Below, piece by piece: positions 39,299 to 48,120 of a stretch of 64,000 nt of DNA (positions within the stretch are counted from its first letter, which is position 1; every line of letters starts with the position of its first letter). Under the pieces are notes generated by a model. That model ran no database searches, had not been told where the DNA came from, and saw only the letters and a program-made list of their open reading frames with translations. The translations under genes and the position numbers were made by a program. The stretch is from Roseiarcus sp963781895 (GTDB lineage Bacteria > Pseudomonadota > Alphaproteobacteria > Rhizobiales > Beijerinckiaceae): the NCBI GenBank assembly GCA_963781895.1, contig CAWAIM010000032.1, positions 1-64,000 on the forward strand, written 5' to 3'.

Positions 39299-40225
39299 TC
39301 ACTCGCCTTCTTCCTGAGTTAGACGCTCGAGGATTCGGGCTGCGAGAACGCGATAGTCCGCAGCCTCGCTCGCGTTGACGCGCAAACCCAACTCGCCGAT
39401 CGTCTGCTGCCAGCCGACGGCGGCGCGCGACATCGGGCTCTCCAAGCCGAGCATGTCGACGGTCAGCGCAACTTCGCGCATTTCCGCGGCGCGCCTGACG
39501 CCGTGGGTCATCACCCGTTCCAGCATATGGGCTGAGCGTTTCTTCCAGTCGAAGCCGGGATAGGTGTCATCGAGCGAATCGAGCACTGCCTCGATGACGT
39601 CGGCTTTTCGACCGGCCAGCACGCATTCGCAGACCAGCGCCTCGAGCCCTTTCATCATGATCGATCGGATCATCTTGACGGCCGAGGCAGAGCCGACGGG
39701 GCCATCATGTATCCTGGCCGACATGCCCAGCACGGCGAGCGCTGACGCCGCGGCCGTGGCGTGCGGGCCGCTGACGAGAAGCGGCGTCCGATGAAGACGA
39801 GGATGGACCGGCGCCATCACAGCGACGTCGACGTAGCGCCCGCCCGCCGCTTCGACAATTTCGGCCGTGCGCGCTTTAGTCTGCGGCGCGCACGAGTCGC
39901 AATCGAAGAACCACGCCCCGTTGACGAGTCCAGGCAACGCCGCCAGAGCCGCTTCATGCGCCTGATCGGCGGTGACGACGCAAAAAACGGCTTCGGCGCC
40001 GGCGACAGCATCCGGCGCGGTCGCCGCGCCGGTCACCTTCGCGGCCGAATAATCGGCGCGCTTGCGTGCCCTCACCTCCGAGACGGGGGAGTCGGTCTTG
40101 ATGTCGTAGGCGGAGACTTGCGCTGCGAAGCCGAACTCCGTTCGCCACCCGTCGAGAAAGGCCCGAGCGGCCTCGCCAAATCCGACAAAGGCGATCGACC
40201 CGACACTCGCCTGCGGGACCGTCAC
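39299..40225 (-). CDS. NAD(P)-binding dehydrogenase with DUF1932 C-terminal domain
   Basis: A 308-residue protein of the 6-phosphogluconate/beta-hydroxyacid dehydrogenase superfamily. The N-terminal Rossmann motif IAFVGFGEAARAF is normal, and the C-terminal DUF1932 domain contains SASAVKMIRSIMMKGLEALVCE, where Ser and Lys fit the catalytic helix. The GTG at 40225 was chosen because aggaga lies just upstream. It shares a strand with the importer and faces the lig genes, so a step in aromatic acid breakdown is likely, but none is identified. Confidence 0.82.
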   Translation of the reverse strand: MTVPQASVGSIAFVGFGEAARAFLDGWRTEFGFAAQVSAYDIKTDSPVSEVRARKRADYSAAKVTGAATAPDAVAGAEAVFCVVTADQAHEAALAALPGLVNGAWFFDCDSCAPQTKARTAEIVEAAGGRYVDVAVMAPVHPRLHRTPLLVSGPHATAAASALAVLGMSARIHDGPVGSASAVKMIRSIMMKGLEALVCECVLAGRKADVIEAVLDSLDDTYPGFDWKKRSAHMLERVMTHGVRRAAEMREVALTVDMLGLESPMSRAAVGWQQTIGELGLRVNASEAADYRVLAARILERLTQEEGE

Positions 40226-40541
40226 GCAGCTCTCCTGCCTTTCAGCCGGCAAGCAAGGCGCCTCGCCGCTCAAGACTTCTTCGGAAGGCCGCGCAAGCGC
40301 TCCGACCAGCAAACCGGCTCGGCGTCAAAAAATGGCGAACGAAAATTCCGCATCGGCGATCCCTTGCGCGGTCACGCAAGTTTAGCGCCAATGAGCCCGG
40401 TCACGTCAATCGGCTGGTTCCACCCGCGCCCAAGCGCTTGCGGGACGGTCCGGTTCGTATCATATTCGAAGCATTCCGCTCGGCGCCCCCGAAACGAAAT
40501 TCACATTGCGCCGTCAGGCGGCGGGGAGGAAACGGCGTTCG
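40226..40541. other. Divergent promoter region of the lig and import operons
   Basis: About 316 bases between the minus-strand dehydrogenase/importer genes and the plus-strand lig genes. It contains an imperfect dyad TTCG-N9-CGAA at 40453-40469, which could be an operator for a pathway regulator, and a gggagga ribosome site at its right end. No regulatory gene adjoins it. Confidence 0.45.
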
Positions 40542-40691
40542 ATGTCCAAGACGTCCCGGACAGCTATCCCTTGCCTCTTCATGCGCGGGGGCACATCCAA
40601 GGCGTGGCTCCGGCACGCGGTGGCCCGCGGCAGCCCGTATAGAGGCGCCGCGCGGCGGGGCCAGGACGTCCCGGACCCTGGCGCAGGGACC
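40542..40691 (+). pseudogene. Remnant of a PrpF-family 4-oxalomesaconate isomerase (LigU/GalD)
   Basis: A strong ribosome site (ggggagga) leads into MSKTSRTAIPCLFMRGGTSK, the hallmark N-terminus of PrpF-family isomerases, to which LigU and GalD belong. After about 20 residues the similarity fades (a PDPGAGTD stretch vaguely recalls the family's SPDPRQIDG), and the frame runs directly into the modA-like gene. The remaining 300 or so residues are absent. The product would be non-functional. The pathway isomerisation step therefore needs another gene or proceeds spontaneously. Confidence 0.55.
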
Positions 40692-40694
40692 GAC

Positions 40695-41385
40695 ATGAGC
40701 GGGCGGATCGCAGGCCTGTCGTCGATGGCGACCCGACATATCCTAGCTGATCTGGCGCGGGACTATGAGGCGCGAAACGGGATACGAGTCGATATCCGAT
40801 CGATGGGCGGCGTCGAAGCGGCCAAATTGGTGCGGGCAGGGGAACCGACGGACGTCGTCATGCTGGCGTCTAAAGTCATGAAGAGCCTGGAGGCCGAAGG
40901 CCATGTCGCCAAAGGCAGCATAATGGATTTTGCGCGGTCGGAGATCGCCATTGCCGTCCCTTCGGGCTCGCCGCGATCTGGCGTCGAGAGCGAACAAGCC
41001 GTCCGACAGGCTATGCTCGATGCGCGAAGAATTTGCTATTCGACCGGTCCGAGCGGCGATCACCTGAAGGCGCTGTGCGAGAAATGGGGCGTGAGCCGAC
41101 TCTGTGTTGGAGCGCGCCCTGGTGGCGCCGCCGGGCGTCCCAGTGGCCAGCTTGGTTGCGCGCGGCGACGCCGATCTCGGTTTTCAGCAAATGAGCGAAC
41201 TCATAGCCCAACCCGGGATCGAGATCATTGGGGTTCTACCGCCGGAGATCCAGGCCGTAACCGTGTTCTCGGCCGGCGTATCCAGCAAGTCTGCGGAGCC
41301 TGAGGCCGCTCACATTCTCGTTGCGTATCTGGCTTCACCGGAAACCGGCGACGCAAAACTACGCTATGGCATGACCCCCGCGTAA
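40695..41385 (+). CDS. ModA-like substrate-binding domain protein without signal peptide, frame broken
   Basis: A type II periplasmic-binding-protein fold of about 229 residues after repair. MSGRIAGLSSMATRHILADL, DIRSMGGVEAAKLVRAGEPTDVVMLAS and CYSTGPSGDHLKAL are ModA/extracellular-solute-like. At about 41088-41095 one surplus base separates CEKWGV from ADSVLERALVAPPGVPVASL, and the remainder (LGFQQMSELI...) ends normally at 41385. There is no signal peptide or lipobox, so it may be a cytoplasmic ligand-binding protein. Similar orphan proteins occur beside aromatic catabolic genes; the ligand is unknown. Confidence 0.75.
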
Positions 41386-41431
41386 ATCGGAGGACGGCGC
41401 GTCTGAATTCGCCCGTCAGGAGACCTTCGGC

Positions 41432-42460
41432 ATGATCATCGACTGCCACGGCCATTACACCACCGCGCCGAAGGCGCTGGAGACGTGGCGCAACCGCCAG
41501 ATCGCCGGGATCAAAGATCCGTCCGCGATGCCGAAGGTCGCCGAACTCAAGATCAGCGACGACGAGCTTCGCGAGTCGATCGAGACCAACCAGTTGCGCT
41601 TTATGACGGAACGCGGTTGCGATCTGACGATCTTCAGCCCGCGCGCGAGCTTCATGGCGCACCATATCGGCGATTTCGCCGTCAGCTCGACCTGGGCGTC
41701 GATCTGCAACGAGCTGTGCCATCGGGTCTCAAAGCTGTTTCCCGACAATTTCATCGGCGCGGCCATGCTGCCGCAGAGCCCCGGAGTCGATCCCAAGACC
41801 TGCGTTCCGGAACTTGAGCGCTGCGTGAAGGAGTACGGCTTCGTCGGAATCAACCTCAATCCGGATCCGTCCGGGGGGCACTGGACGAGCCCGCCGCTTA
41901 CGGACCGCCACTGGTATCCGATCTACGAAAAGATGGTCGAATGGGACATCCCAGCGATGGTGCATGTCTCAACGAGTTGCAACGCCTGCTTCCACACCAC
42001 CGGAGCCCACTACATCAACGCCGACACGACCGCGGTCATGCAATTCATCCAGGGCGACCTGTTCAAGGACTTCCCGACCCTGCGTTTCGTCATCCCGCAT
42101 GGCGGCGGCGCCGCGCCTTATCACTGGGGCCGCTATCGCGGGCTGGCGCAGGAACTCAAAAAGCCGCTGCTCAAGGATCACCTGTTGAAAAACGTATTCT
42201 TCGACACATGCGTCTATCACCAGCCGGGCGTCGACCTTCTGACCCGGGTGATCCCCGTCGACAACATCCTGTTTGCGAGCGAGATGATCGGCGCCGTGCG
42301 CGGAATTGATCCGGAAACCGGCCATCATTACGACGACACCAAACGTTACGTTGAGGCGACCCAGAATCTCACCGCCGAGGAGCGCCACTTGGTGTATGAG
42401 GGTAACGCGCGGCGCGTCTATCCGCTTCTCGACAAGGCGCTGAAGGCCAAAGGCCGGTAG
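41432..42460 (+). CDS. ligJ: 4-oxalomesaconate hydratase
   Basis: LigJ (342 residues), an amidohydrolase-superfamily enzyme that hydrates the oxalomesaconate-derived keto acid to 4-carboxy-4-hydroxy-2-oxoadipate. The metal-binding DCHGHY at the N-terminus, STSCNACFHTTGAHYINADTTA and FVIPHGGGAAPYHWGRYRG are distinctive for LigJ. A caggaga site precedes the start. Its substrate is normally made by LigU, whose gene is only a remnant here. Confidence 0.93.
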   Translation: MIIDCHGHYTTAPKALETWRNRQIAGIKDPSAMPKVAELKISDDELRESIETNQLRFMTERGCDLTIFSPRASFMAHHIGDFAVSSTWASICNELCHRVSKLFPDNFIGAAMLPQSPGVDPKTCVPELERCVKEYGFVGINLNPDPSGGHWTSPPLTDRHWYPIYEKMVEWDIPAMVHVSTSCNACFHTTGAHYINADTTAVMQFIQGDLFKDFPTLRFVIPHGGGAAPYHWGRYRGLAQELKKPLLKDHLLKNVFFDTCVYHQPGVDLLTRVIPVDNILFASEMIGAVRGIDPETGHHYDDTKRYVEATQNLTAEERHLVYEGNARRVYPLLDKALKAKGR

Positions 42461-42469
42461 GAGCATGCC

Positions 42470-43154
42470 ATGACTGAACTCGGCGTCGTCCAACGCACTG
42501 TCAAGCGCGCGGAACGCGCCGCCGTCGACGCGCTCGCGCCGTTCGGCGTCGCGACCGTGCATGAGGCGATGGGCCGAGTTGGTCTGATGAAGCCCTACAT
42601 GCGCCCGATTTATGCGGGCGCGCAGGTTTCGGGAACGGCGGTCACAGTCCTGATGCATCCGGGCGACAATTGGATGATGCATGTCGCGGCAGAGCAGATT
42701 GAGCCGGGGGACATCGTCGTCGCCGCGATCACGGCCGAATGCACGGACGGCTATTTCGGCGACCTGCTGGCGACCAGCTTCAAGGCTCGAGGGGCGCGCG
42801 CGCTCATCATCGACGCCGGCGTCCGCGACGTGAAGACGCTGACCGAAATGGGCTTTCCGGTGTGGAGCAAGTGCGTCAGCGCCAAGGGTACGGTGAAGGC
42901 GACCCCAGGCTCGGTCAACGTGCCGATCGTCTGTGCCGGCGCCCTGGTCAATCCGGGCGATGCGATCGTCGCTGACGACGACGGCGTCGTCGTCGTGCCG
43001 GCCGATTGGGCGAGGAAGACCGCGGATGCGGCCACCGCGCGCGAGGCCAATGAAGGCGACAAGCGGGCCAAACTCGCTGGCGGGCGCGCTTGGGCTCGAC
43101 ATGTACAAGATGCGCGAGCCGCTGGAAAAAGCGGGCCTCAAATACATCGACTGA
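42470..43154 (+). CDS. ligK: 4-carboxy-4-hydroxy-2-oxoadipate aldolase, frame broken near the end
   Basis: LigK (about 227 residues) splits the pathway's last C7 acid to pyruvate and oxaloacetate and also decarboxylates oxaloacetate. The class II pyruvate-aldolase core GDIVVAAITAECTDGYFGDLLA and IIDAGVRD is intact. Near 43075-43085, in ctggcgggcgcg, one extra base moves the frame. Without it, RAKLAGG continues as ALGLDMYKMREPLEKAGLKYID, the expected family C-terminus; as written the frame runs on 17 bases further with foreign sequence. Starts ten bases after ligJ with a taggagc site. Confidence 0.88.
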
Positions 43155-43167
43155 AAGTGCAACGCTC

Positions 43168-44106
43168 GTGAACGATGTCTTCAAGCCCGTCAGCGGGCCG
43201 TTTGAAAAGACCAAAGGCTGGCTCGACTGGTTCGCGGGGCCGAGCCGGCCGCGTTTTCTGCTGCCCCCGGGCAGCGTCGACGCGCATTGCCATGTGTTCG
43301 GACCGGGCTCTCAATTTCCTTACGCGGGCGAGCGCAAGTACACCCCCTGCGACGCGAGCAAGGACGAGCTGTTCGCGCTTCGGGATCGGCTCGGTTTTGC
43401 CCGCAACGTGATCGTGCAGGCGACCTGCCACGGCGTCGACAACAGCGCGATGGTCGACGCCTGTCTCTCGAGCGGCGACAGAGCGCGCGGCGTTGCAACG
43501 GTCAGGCGCGATGTCAGCGACGACGAGCTGAAGCGGCTTGATCAGGCGGGAGTGCGCGGCGTGCGGTTCAATTTCGTCAAGCGCCTCGTCGACTTCACCC
43601 CGAAGGACGAGCTGATGGAGATCGCGGGCCGCATCGCCACGTTCGGCTGGCATGTCGTCATTTACTTCGAGGCGGCGGACCTGCCCGAACTCTGGGACTT
43701 CTTCACCGCGCTGCCGACGACCGTGGTCGTCGATCACATGGGACGCCCGGATGTGACGAAGCCGATCGACGGACCAGAATTTTCACTGTTCCTCAAGTTC
43801 ATGCGCGAGCACAAGAATGTCTGGAGCAAGGTCTCCTGCCCCGAGCGGCTCTCAGTCTCTGGTCCGCCGGCTCTCGACGGCGAACAGAATGCGTATCGCG
43901 ACGTCGTTCCGTTTGCGCGGTGCATCGTCGAGGAATTTCCCGACCGGGTGCTGTGGGGAACCGACTGGCCGCATCCCAACTTGAAGGGCCACATGCCCGA
44001 CGACGGGCTGCTGGTCGATTTCATTCCCCATATCGCGACGACGCCGGAATTGCAGCGCAAGCTGCTGGTCGACAATCCGATGCGGCTTTATTGGACCCGG
44101 AATTAA
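43168..44106 (+). CDS. ligI: 2-pyrone-4,6-dicarboxylate hydrolase
   Basis: LigI (312 residues), the amidohydrolase that opens 2-pyrone-4,6-dicarboxylate. The HxH motif in GSVDAHCHVFGPG, the YAGERKYTPCDAS segment and the C-terminal LWGTDWPHPN with a conserved Asp are diagnostic. The start is the GTG at 43168, 14 bases after ligK, with only a weak ribosome site. Confidence 0.93.
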   Translation: MNDVFKPVSGPFEKTKGWLDWFAGPSRPRFLLPPGSVDAHCHVFGPGSQFPYAGERKYTPCDASKDELFALRDRLGFARNVIVQATCHGVDNSAMVDACLSSGDRARGVATVRRDVSDDELKRLDQAGVRGVRFNFVKRLVDFTPKDELMEIAGRIATFGWHVVIYFEAADLPELWDFFTALPTTVVVDHMGRPDVTKPIDGPEFSLFLKFMREHKNVWSKVSCPERLSVSGPPALDGEQNAYRDVVPFARCIVEEFPDRVLWGTDWPHPNLKGHMPDDGLLVDFIPHIATTPELQRKLLVDNPMRLYWTRN

Positions 44107-44119
44107 GGAGAGGCTGACG

Positions 44120-44563
44120 ATGGCGCTCGACAAGCCCTATGTCGATGTACCCGGCACAACGATTTTCGATGCCGACCAGTCACGCGAGGGGTACTGGCTC
44201 AACCAATTCTGCATGTCGCTTATGAAGGCGGAAAACCGTGCTCGCTTCAAGGCGAACGAGCGCGCCTATCTCGACGAATGGGCGATGAACGAGGAGCAGA
44301 AGCAGGCGGTGCTGGCGCGCGATCTCAACCGCTGCATCGCGCTCGGCGGCAACATCTACTTTTTGGCCAAGATCGGCGCAACCGACGGGAAGAGCTTCCA
44401 GCAGATGGCGGGCAGCATGACCGGCATGTCGGAACAGGAATACCGCGACATGATGGTGAAGGGCGGTCGCTCGATCGAAGGCAATCGTTATGTCGGCGAG
44501 GACGGCGACGCGCAGGCTCATCGTCAGCCGCAAGGCGCCGCTGGCAGGAAGAAGGAGGCGTGA
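44120..44563 (+). CDS. ligA: Protocatechuate 4,5-dioxygenase alpha subunit
   Basis: LigA (147 residues), the small helical subunit that shapes the LigAB active site. YWLNQFCMSLMKAENRARFKANERAYLDEW and the helix bundle to QQMAGSMTGMSEQEYRDMM match the family. Excellent aaggagagg site. Its stop codon is one base from the ligB start. Confidence 0.95.
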   Translation: MALDKPYVDVPGTTIFDADQSREGYWLNQFCMSLMKAENRARFKANERAYLDEWAMNEEQKQAVLARDLNRCIALGGNIYFLAKIGATDGKSFQQMAGSMTGMSEQEYRDMMVKGGRSIEGNRYVGEDGDAQAHRQPQGAAGRKKEA

Positions 44564-44564
44564 C

Positions 44565-45422
44565 ATGGCGCGGATTACGGCTTCCGTTTACACCTCCCAC
44601 GTGCCAGCGATCGGCGCGGCGCTCGATCTCGGCAAAGCGAACGAGCCTTATTGGCAGCCCCTGTTCAAGGGCTATGACTTCTCCAAGCAATGGCTCCGCG
44701 ATCACAGGCCGGACGTGATCTTCCTCGTCTTCAACGATCACGCGACCGCCTTCAGTCTGGACTTTATCCCGACCTTCGCCATCGGCACGGCAGCGGAATT
44801 TCGACCCGCCGACGAAGGATGGGGACCGCGCCCGGTTCCCAAAGTGATCGGCCATCCGAAGCTGGCGGCGCACATCGCCCAGTCGGTGATCCAGCAGGAT
44901 TTCGATCTCACCATCGTCAACAACATGGACGTCGATCACGGCCTCACCGTGCCGCTGAGTCTCATGTGCGGCCAGCCGCAGGCCTGGCCCTGTCCAGTGA
45001 TCCCGTTCGCGGTCAATGTGGTGCAATATCCGGCTCCTTCGGGCGCGCGCTGTTTCGCGCTCGGGCAGGCGATCCGCCGCGCGGTCGAGAGTTATGACGA
45101 GCCGCTGAAGGTTCAGATCTGGGGAACCGGCGGCATGAGCCATCAGTTGCAAGGCCCGCGCGCAGGCCTCATCAATGCGGAGTGGGACAACAAGTTCCTC
45201 GACCGGCTGATCGCCGATCCGAAAGGCCTATCCACCATGCCGCACATCGAATACGTGCGCGAGGCGGGCAGCGAGGGCATCGAACTGGTGATGTGGCTGA
45301 TCGCGCGCGGCGCGATGGCGGACGTCGCCGGAGGGCCTGCGCCGAAAGTCGTCTATCGTTTCTTCCATGTGCCCGCGTCGAACACCGCCGTCGGACATCT
45401 AATCCTGGAAAACGCCGCCTGA
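44565..45422 (+). CDS. ligB: Protocatechuate 4,5-dioxygenase beta subunit
   Basis: LigB (285 residues), the catalytic type III extradiol dioxygenase that cleaves protocatechuate between C4 and C5. Iron ligands correspond to His12 (TSHVPAIG), His59 (FNDHATAF) and Glu240 (REAGSEGIE). The catalytic base is His193 (GGMSHQLQG). Each sits two residues or fewer from the Sphingobium enzyme as I recall it. Start preceded by gaaggagg. Confidence 0.96.
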   Translation: MARITASVYTSHVPAIGAALDLGKANEPYWQPLFKGYDFSKQWLRDHRPDVIFLVFNDHATAFSLDFIPTFAIGTAAEFRPADEGWGPRPVPKVIGHPKLAAHIAQSVIQQDFDLTIVNNMDVDHGLTVPLSLMCGQPQAWPCPVIPFAVNVVQYPAPSGARCFALGQAIRRAVESYDEPLKVQIWGTGGMSHQLQGPRAGLINAEWDNKFLDRLIADPKGLSTMPHIEYVREAGSEGIELVMWLIARGAMADVAGGPAPKVVYRFFHVPASNTAVGHLILENAA

Positions 45423-45443
45423 GGCGGCGCAAAAGGGAACTCC

Positions 45444-46397
45444 ATGGGCACGACGATCAAAGTCGCCTTAGCGGGCGCCGGCGCCTTCGGCCTCAAGCAT
45501 CTCGACGCGATCAAGCTGATCGACGGGGTGGAAGCGGTCTCATTGGTCGGACGCGATCTCGACAAGACCAAGCAGGCCGCGGCGAAATACGGCGTCGGCC
45601 ATGTAGCCACTGATCTCGCCGAGAGCCTCAGGCTGCCCGGCCTCGACGCCGTGATTCTCGCGACGCCCACGCAAATGCACGCGGCACAGGCGCTCCAATG
45701 CCTGGACGCGGGCAAGCATGTGCAAGTGGAGATCCCGCTCGCCGACAATCTCAAGGACGCGGAGACGGTCGTGGAGGCGCAGAAGCGCACCGGGCTCGTC
45801 GCCATGTGCGGGCATACCCGCCGCTTCAACCCGAGCCATCAATTCGTGCACAAGCGCATCCTCAAGGGCGATTTCCACATTCAGCAGATGGACGTGCAGA
45901 CCTACTTTTTCCGCCGCACCAACATGAACGCGCTGGGTGAGCCGCGCTCGTGGACGGATCACTTGCTTTGGCACCACGCCGCGCACACCGTCGACCTCTT
46001 CGCATATCAATGCGGCGCGCATATCGTCAAAGCCAATGCGCTCCAGGGACCTATCCACCCGACGCTCGGCATCGCCATGGACATGAGCATCCAGTTGAAG
46101 GCGGCCAACGACGCGATTTGCACCCTCTCGCTGTCGTTCAACAACGACGGCCCGCTCGGAACATTCTTCCGGTATATTGGCGACAGCGCGACTTATATCG
46201 CCCGCTACGACGATCTCTTCACCGGCAAGGACGAAAAGATCGACGTCAGCACGGTCGACGTTTCCATGAACGGGATCGAGCTGCAGGACCGCGAATTCTT
46301 CGCCGCCATCCGCGAGGGCCGCGAACCTAACGCCAGCGTCGAACAGGTGCTGCCGTGCTATCGCGTGCTGCAGGCGCTGGAGCGGCAGCTGGGATGA
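45444..46397 (+). CDS. ligC: 4-carboxy-2-hydroxymuconate-6-semialdehyde dehydrogenase
   Basis: LigC (317 residues), a Gfo/Idh/MocA-fold NADP-dependent dehydrogenase that converts the ring-cleavage product to 2-pyrone-4,6-dicarboxylate. The N-terminal nucleotide motif ALAGAGAFGLKHLDAI and the HTRRFNPSHQFVHKRI segment are typical. Last gene of the lig run, 21 bases after ligB, with aaaaggga upstream. Confidence 0.94.
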   Translation: MGTTIKVALAGAGAFGLKHLDAIKLIDGVEAVSLVGRDLDKTKQAAAKYGVGHVATDLAESLRLPGLDAVILATPTQMHAAQALQCLDAGKHVQVEIPLADNLKDAETVVEAQKRTGLVAMCGHTRRFNPSHQFVHKRILKGDFHIQQMDVQTYFFRRTNMNALGEPRSWTDHLLWHHAAHTVDLFAYQCGAHIVKANALQGPIHPTLGIAMDMSIQLKAANDAICTLSLSFNNDGPLGTFFRYIGDSATYIARYDDLFTGKDEKIDVSTVDVSMNGIELQDREFFAAIREGREPNASVEQVLPCYRVLQALERQLG

Positions 46398-46513
46398 AAG
46401 CGACGGCGTTCGCAGAATAATCCGTCAATGTGACTCGGCGCCATGGCGCGTGGGATGACGCCCGTCCAACATGTCGGGGCTGGCGCCATTAGCTTTGACA
46501 TGGTGGCTGCGCC

Positions 46514-46541
46514 TTGACGTTTCCGTAGCCATGGCTATGTT
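46514..46541 (+). promoter_or_regulatory. Predicted mntH promoter
   Basis: A TTGACG -35-like element (46514-46519), a 16-base spacer and TATGTT (46536-46541) as -10. The MntR-box-like dyad covers the -10, as expected for repression. Confidence 0.4.
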
Positions 46542-46542
46542 T
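46521..46542 (+). promoter_or_regulatory. MntR-box-like operator of mntH
   Basis: The dyad TTCCGTAGC-CATG-GCTATGTTT has the 9-4-9 layout of the enterobacterial MntR box (AAACATAGC-N4-GCTATGTTT, recalled). The right arm matches at nine of nine positions and the left at five. It contains the perfect palindrome TAGCCATGGCTA. Located 45 bases before the mntH start; a MntR homologue is encoded at 22635-23084. Confidence 0.6.
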
Positions 46543-46586
46543 TGAAGGCAAGGCTGAGAAGTCCGGCCGCAGGGGATAGACGGGTG

Positions 46587-47882
46587 ATGAACGCTGCGAT
46601 GACGATGACCGACCGGACGCTGGCCGCCATGCAGGAGACGCTCGCGGGGCGGGGGCGGACGTTTTCGGCGCTGTTGTTCGTCGGTCCCGCGGTTATCGCC
46701 TCGATCGCCTATATTGACCCGGGCAATATCGCCACCAACGTGCAGGCCGGCGCGCGGTACGGCTACGCGCTGCTCTGGGTCGTCCTCGTGGCCAATGTCA
46801 TCGCAATGCTGTTCCAGGCGCTGTCGGCCAAGCTCGGCATCGTAACGCGGCGGGATCTGGCGCAAATGTGCCGCGACCGACTGCCCAGGCCGGTGGTCTA
46901 TGGGCTATGGGCGGTCAGCGAAATAGCGGCGATGGCGACGGATCTTGCCGAATTCGTCGGCGGAGCGATCGGGATATCGCTCCTGCTGCATGTCCCGATG
47001 GTGTGGGGCATGGCGATCGTCGCCATGCTGACGCTTGCAATCCTACATTTGGAGAGGTGGGGATTCCGGCCGATTGAACTCGTCATTGGCGCCTTCGTCG
47101 CGACGATCGGTTTATGCTACCTGATGGAGCTCATCGTCGCGCCGGTCGACTGGCGACAGGCGGCGCACGGCGCGGTGACGCCGCTCTTGCCCGACGCGGC
47201 GGCGCTGACGATCGCGGTCGGCATCATCGGCGCGACCGTGATGCCGCATGCGATTTTCTTGCATTCCGGCCTCGCCAGCGTCCGCGGCGTCGCCAGGAGC
47301 GACAATGACCGGCGCAAGCTGCTGCGCTTCTCCAATATCGAGGTCATCGTCGCGCTGACCGTGGCCGGGCTCATCAACATGGCGATGGTGATTATGGCGG
47401 CGAGCGCCTTCCATGCCGGCCACAGCGACGTCGCCGAGATCCAAACCGCCTATTCGACCCTGACCCCGATCCTCGGCGCGGGCGCGGCGGCGGCGTTCCT
47501 CACCGCGCTGCTCGCTTCGGGCGTGTCGAGCTCGGCGGTCGGAACGATGGCGGGGCAGATGATCATGCAGGGTTTCGTCGGCTTTCGCATTCCGGTGCTG
47601 GCGCGGCGTCTCATCACCATGGTCCCTTCGTTCATCATCGTCGCCGCCGGCGTCAACGCGACCCATGCGCTGGTGCTTTCGCAGGTCGCGCTCAGTCTGG
47701 CGCTGCCGGCGCCGATGATCGCGCTGACCCTGTTCACCGGGCGTCGCGACATCATGGGCGCCTTCGTCAATTCGCGGCTCACTCAGGCCGCCGCGCTCCT
47801 CGGCACGGCCGTCATCCTGACGCTCAATGTCGTGCTGATGCTGCAGACCTTCGGCGTGCCAATTCCGGGCCTTGTGGGCTAA
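46587..47882 (+). CDS. mntH: Nramp family manganese/iron transporter
   Basis: A proton-coupled divalent metal importer (431 residues, about 11 spans). The metal-site motif DPGN (residues 44-47, YIDPGNIATN) and the TM6 MPH motif (219-221, TVMPHAIFLHSG) are intact, which argues for Mn(II)/Fe(II) uptake. The start at ATG 46587 follows an agggg site; an in-frame upstream ATG adds sequence that overlaps the promoter. Probably repressed by MntR. Confidence 0.94.
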   Translation: MNAAMTMTDRTLAAMQETLAGRGRTFSALLFVGPAVIASIAYIDPGNIATNVQAGARYGYALLWVVLVANVIAMLFQALSAKLGIVTRRDLAQMCRDRLPRPVVYGLWAVSEIAAMATDLAEFVGGAIGISLLLHVPMVWGMAIVAMLTLAILHLERWGFRPIELVIGAFVATIGLCYLMELIVAPVDWRQAAHGAVTPLLPDAAALTIAVGIIGATVMPHAIFLHSGLASVRGVARSDNDRRKLLRFSNIEVIVALTVAGLINMAMVIMAASAFHAGHSDVAEIQTAYSTLTPILGAGAAAAFLTALLASGVSSSAVGTMAGQMIMQGFVGFRIPVLARRLITMVPSFIIVAAGVNATHALVLSQVALSLALPAPMIALTLFTGRRDIMGAFVNSRLTQAAALLGTAVILTLNVVLMLQTFGVPIPGLVG

Positions 47883-48120
47883 TCCGACTGACGCCAAAGA
47901 CCCCGCGGACGGGCCGGGTCTCGCTTCGGCCCGGTCATGCGGCAATCCAGTCCCTTCGCCCGTGCGCTTTTGTCAGCGCGCGTGCGATTTCAACGGCTTG
48001 GGCGCCATTGCGGGCATTCCGGAAAGCTAACATACCTATAATTATTGTTATATATTTCAAAGATCAGCCATAATTTGTGATTAACGCCGGCCTCGAAACG
48101 CCCCGGGCGCCCCGGCCGGC

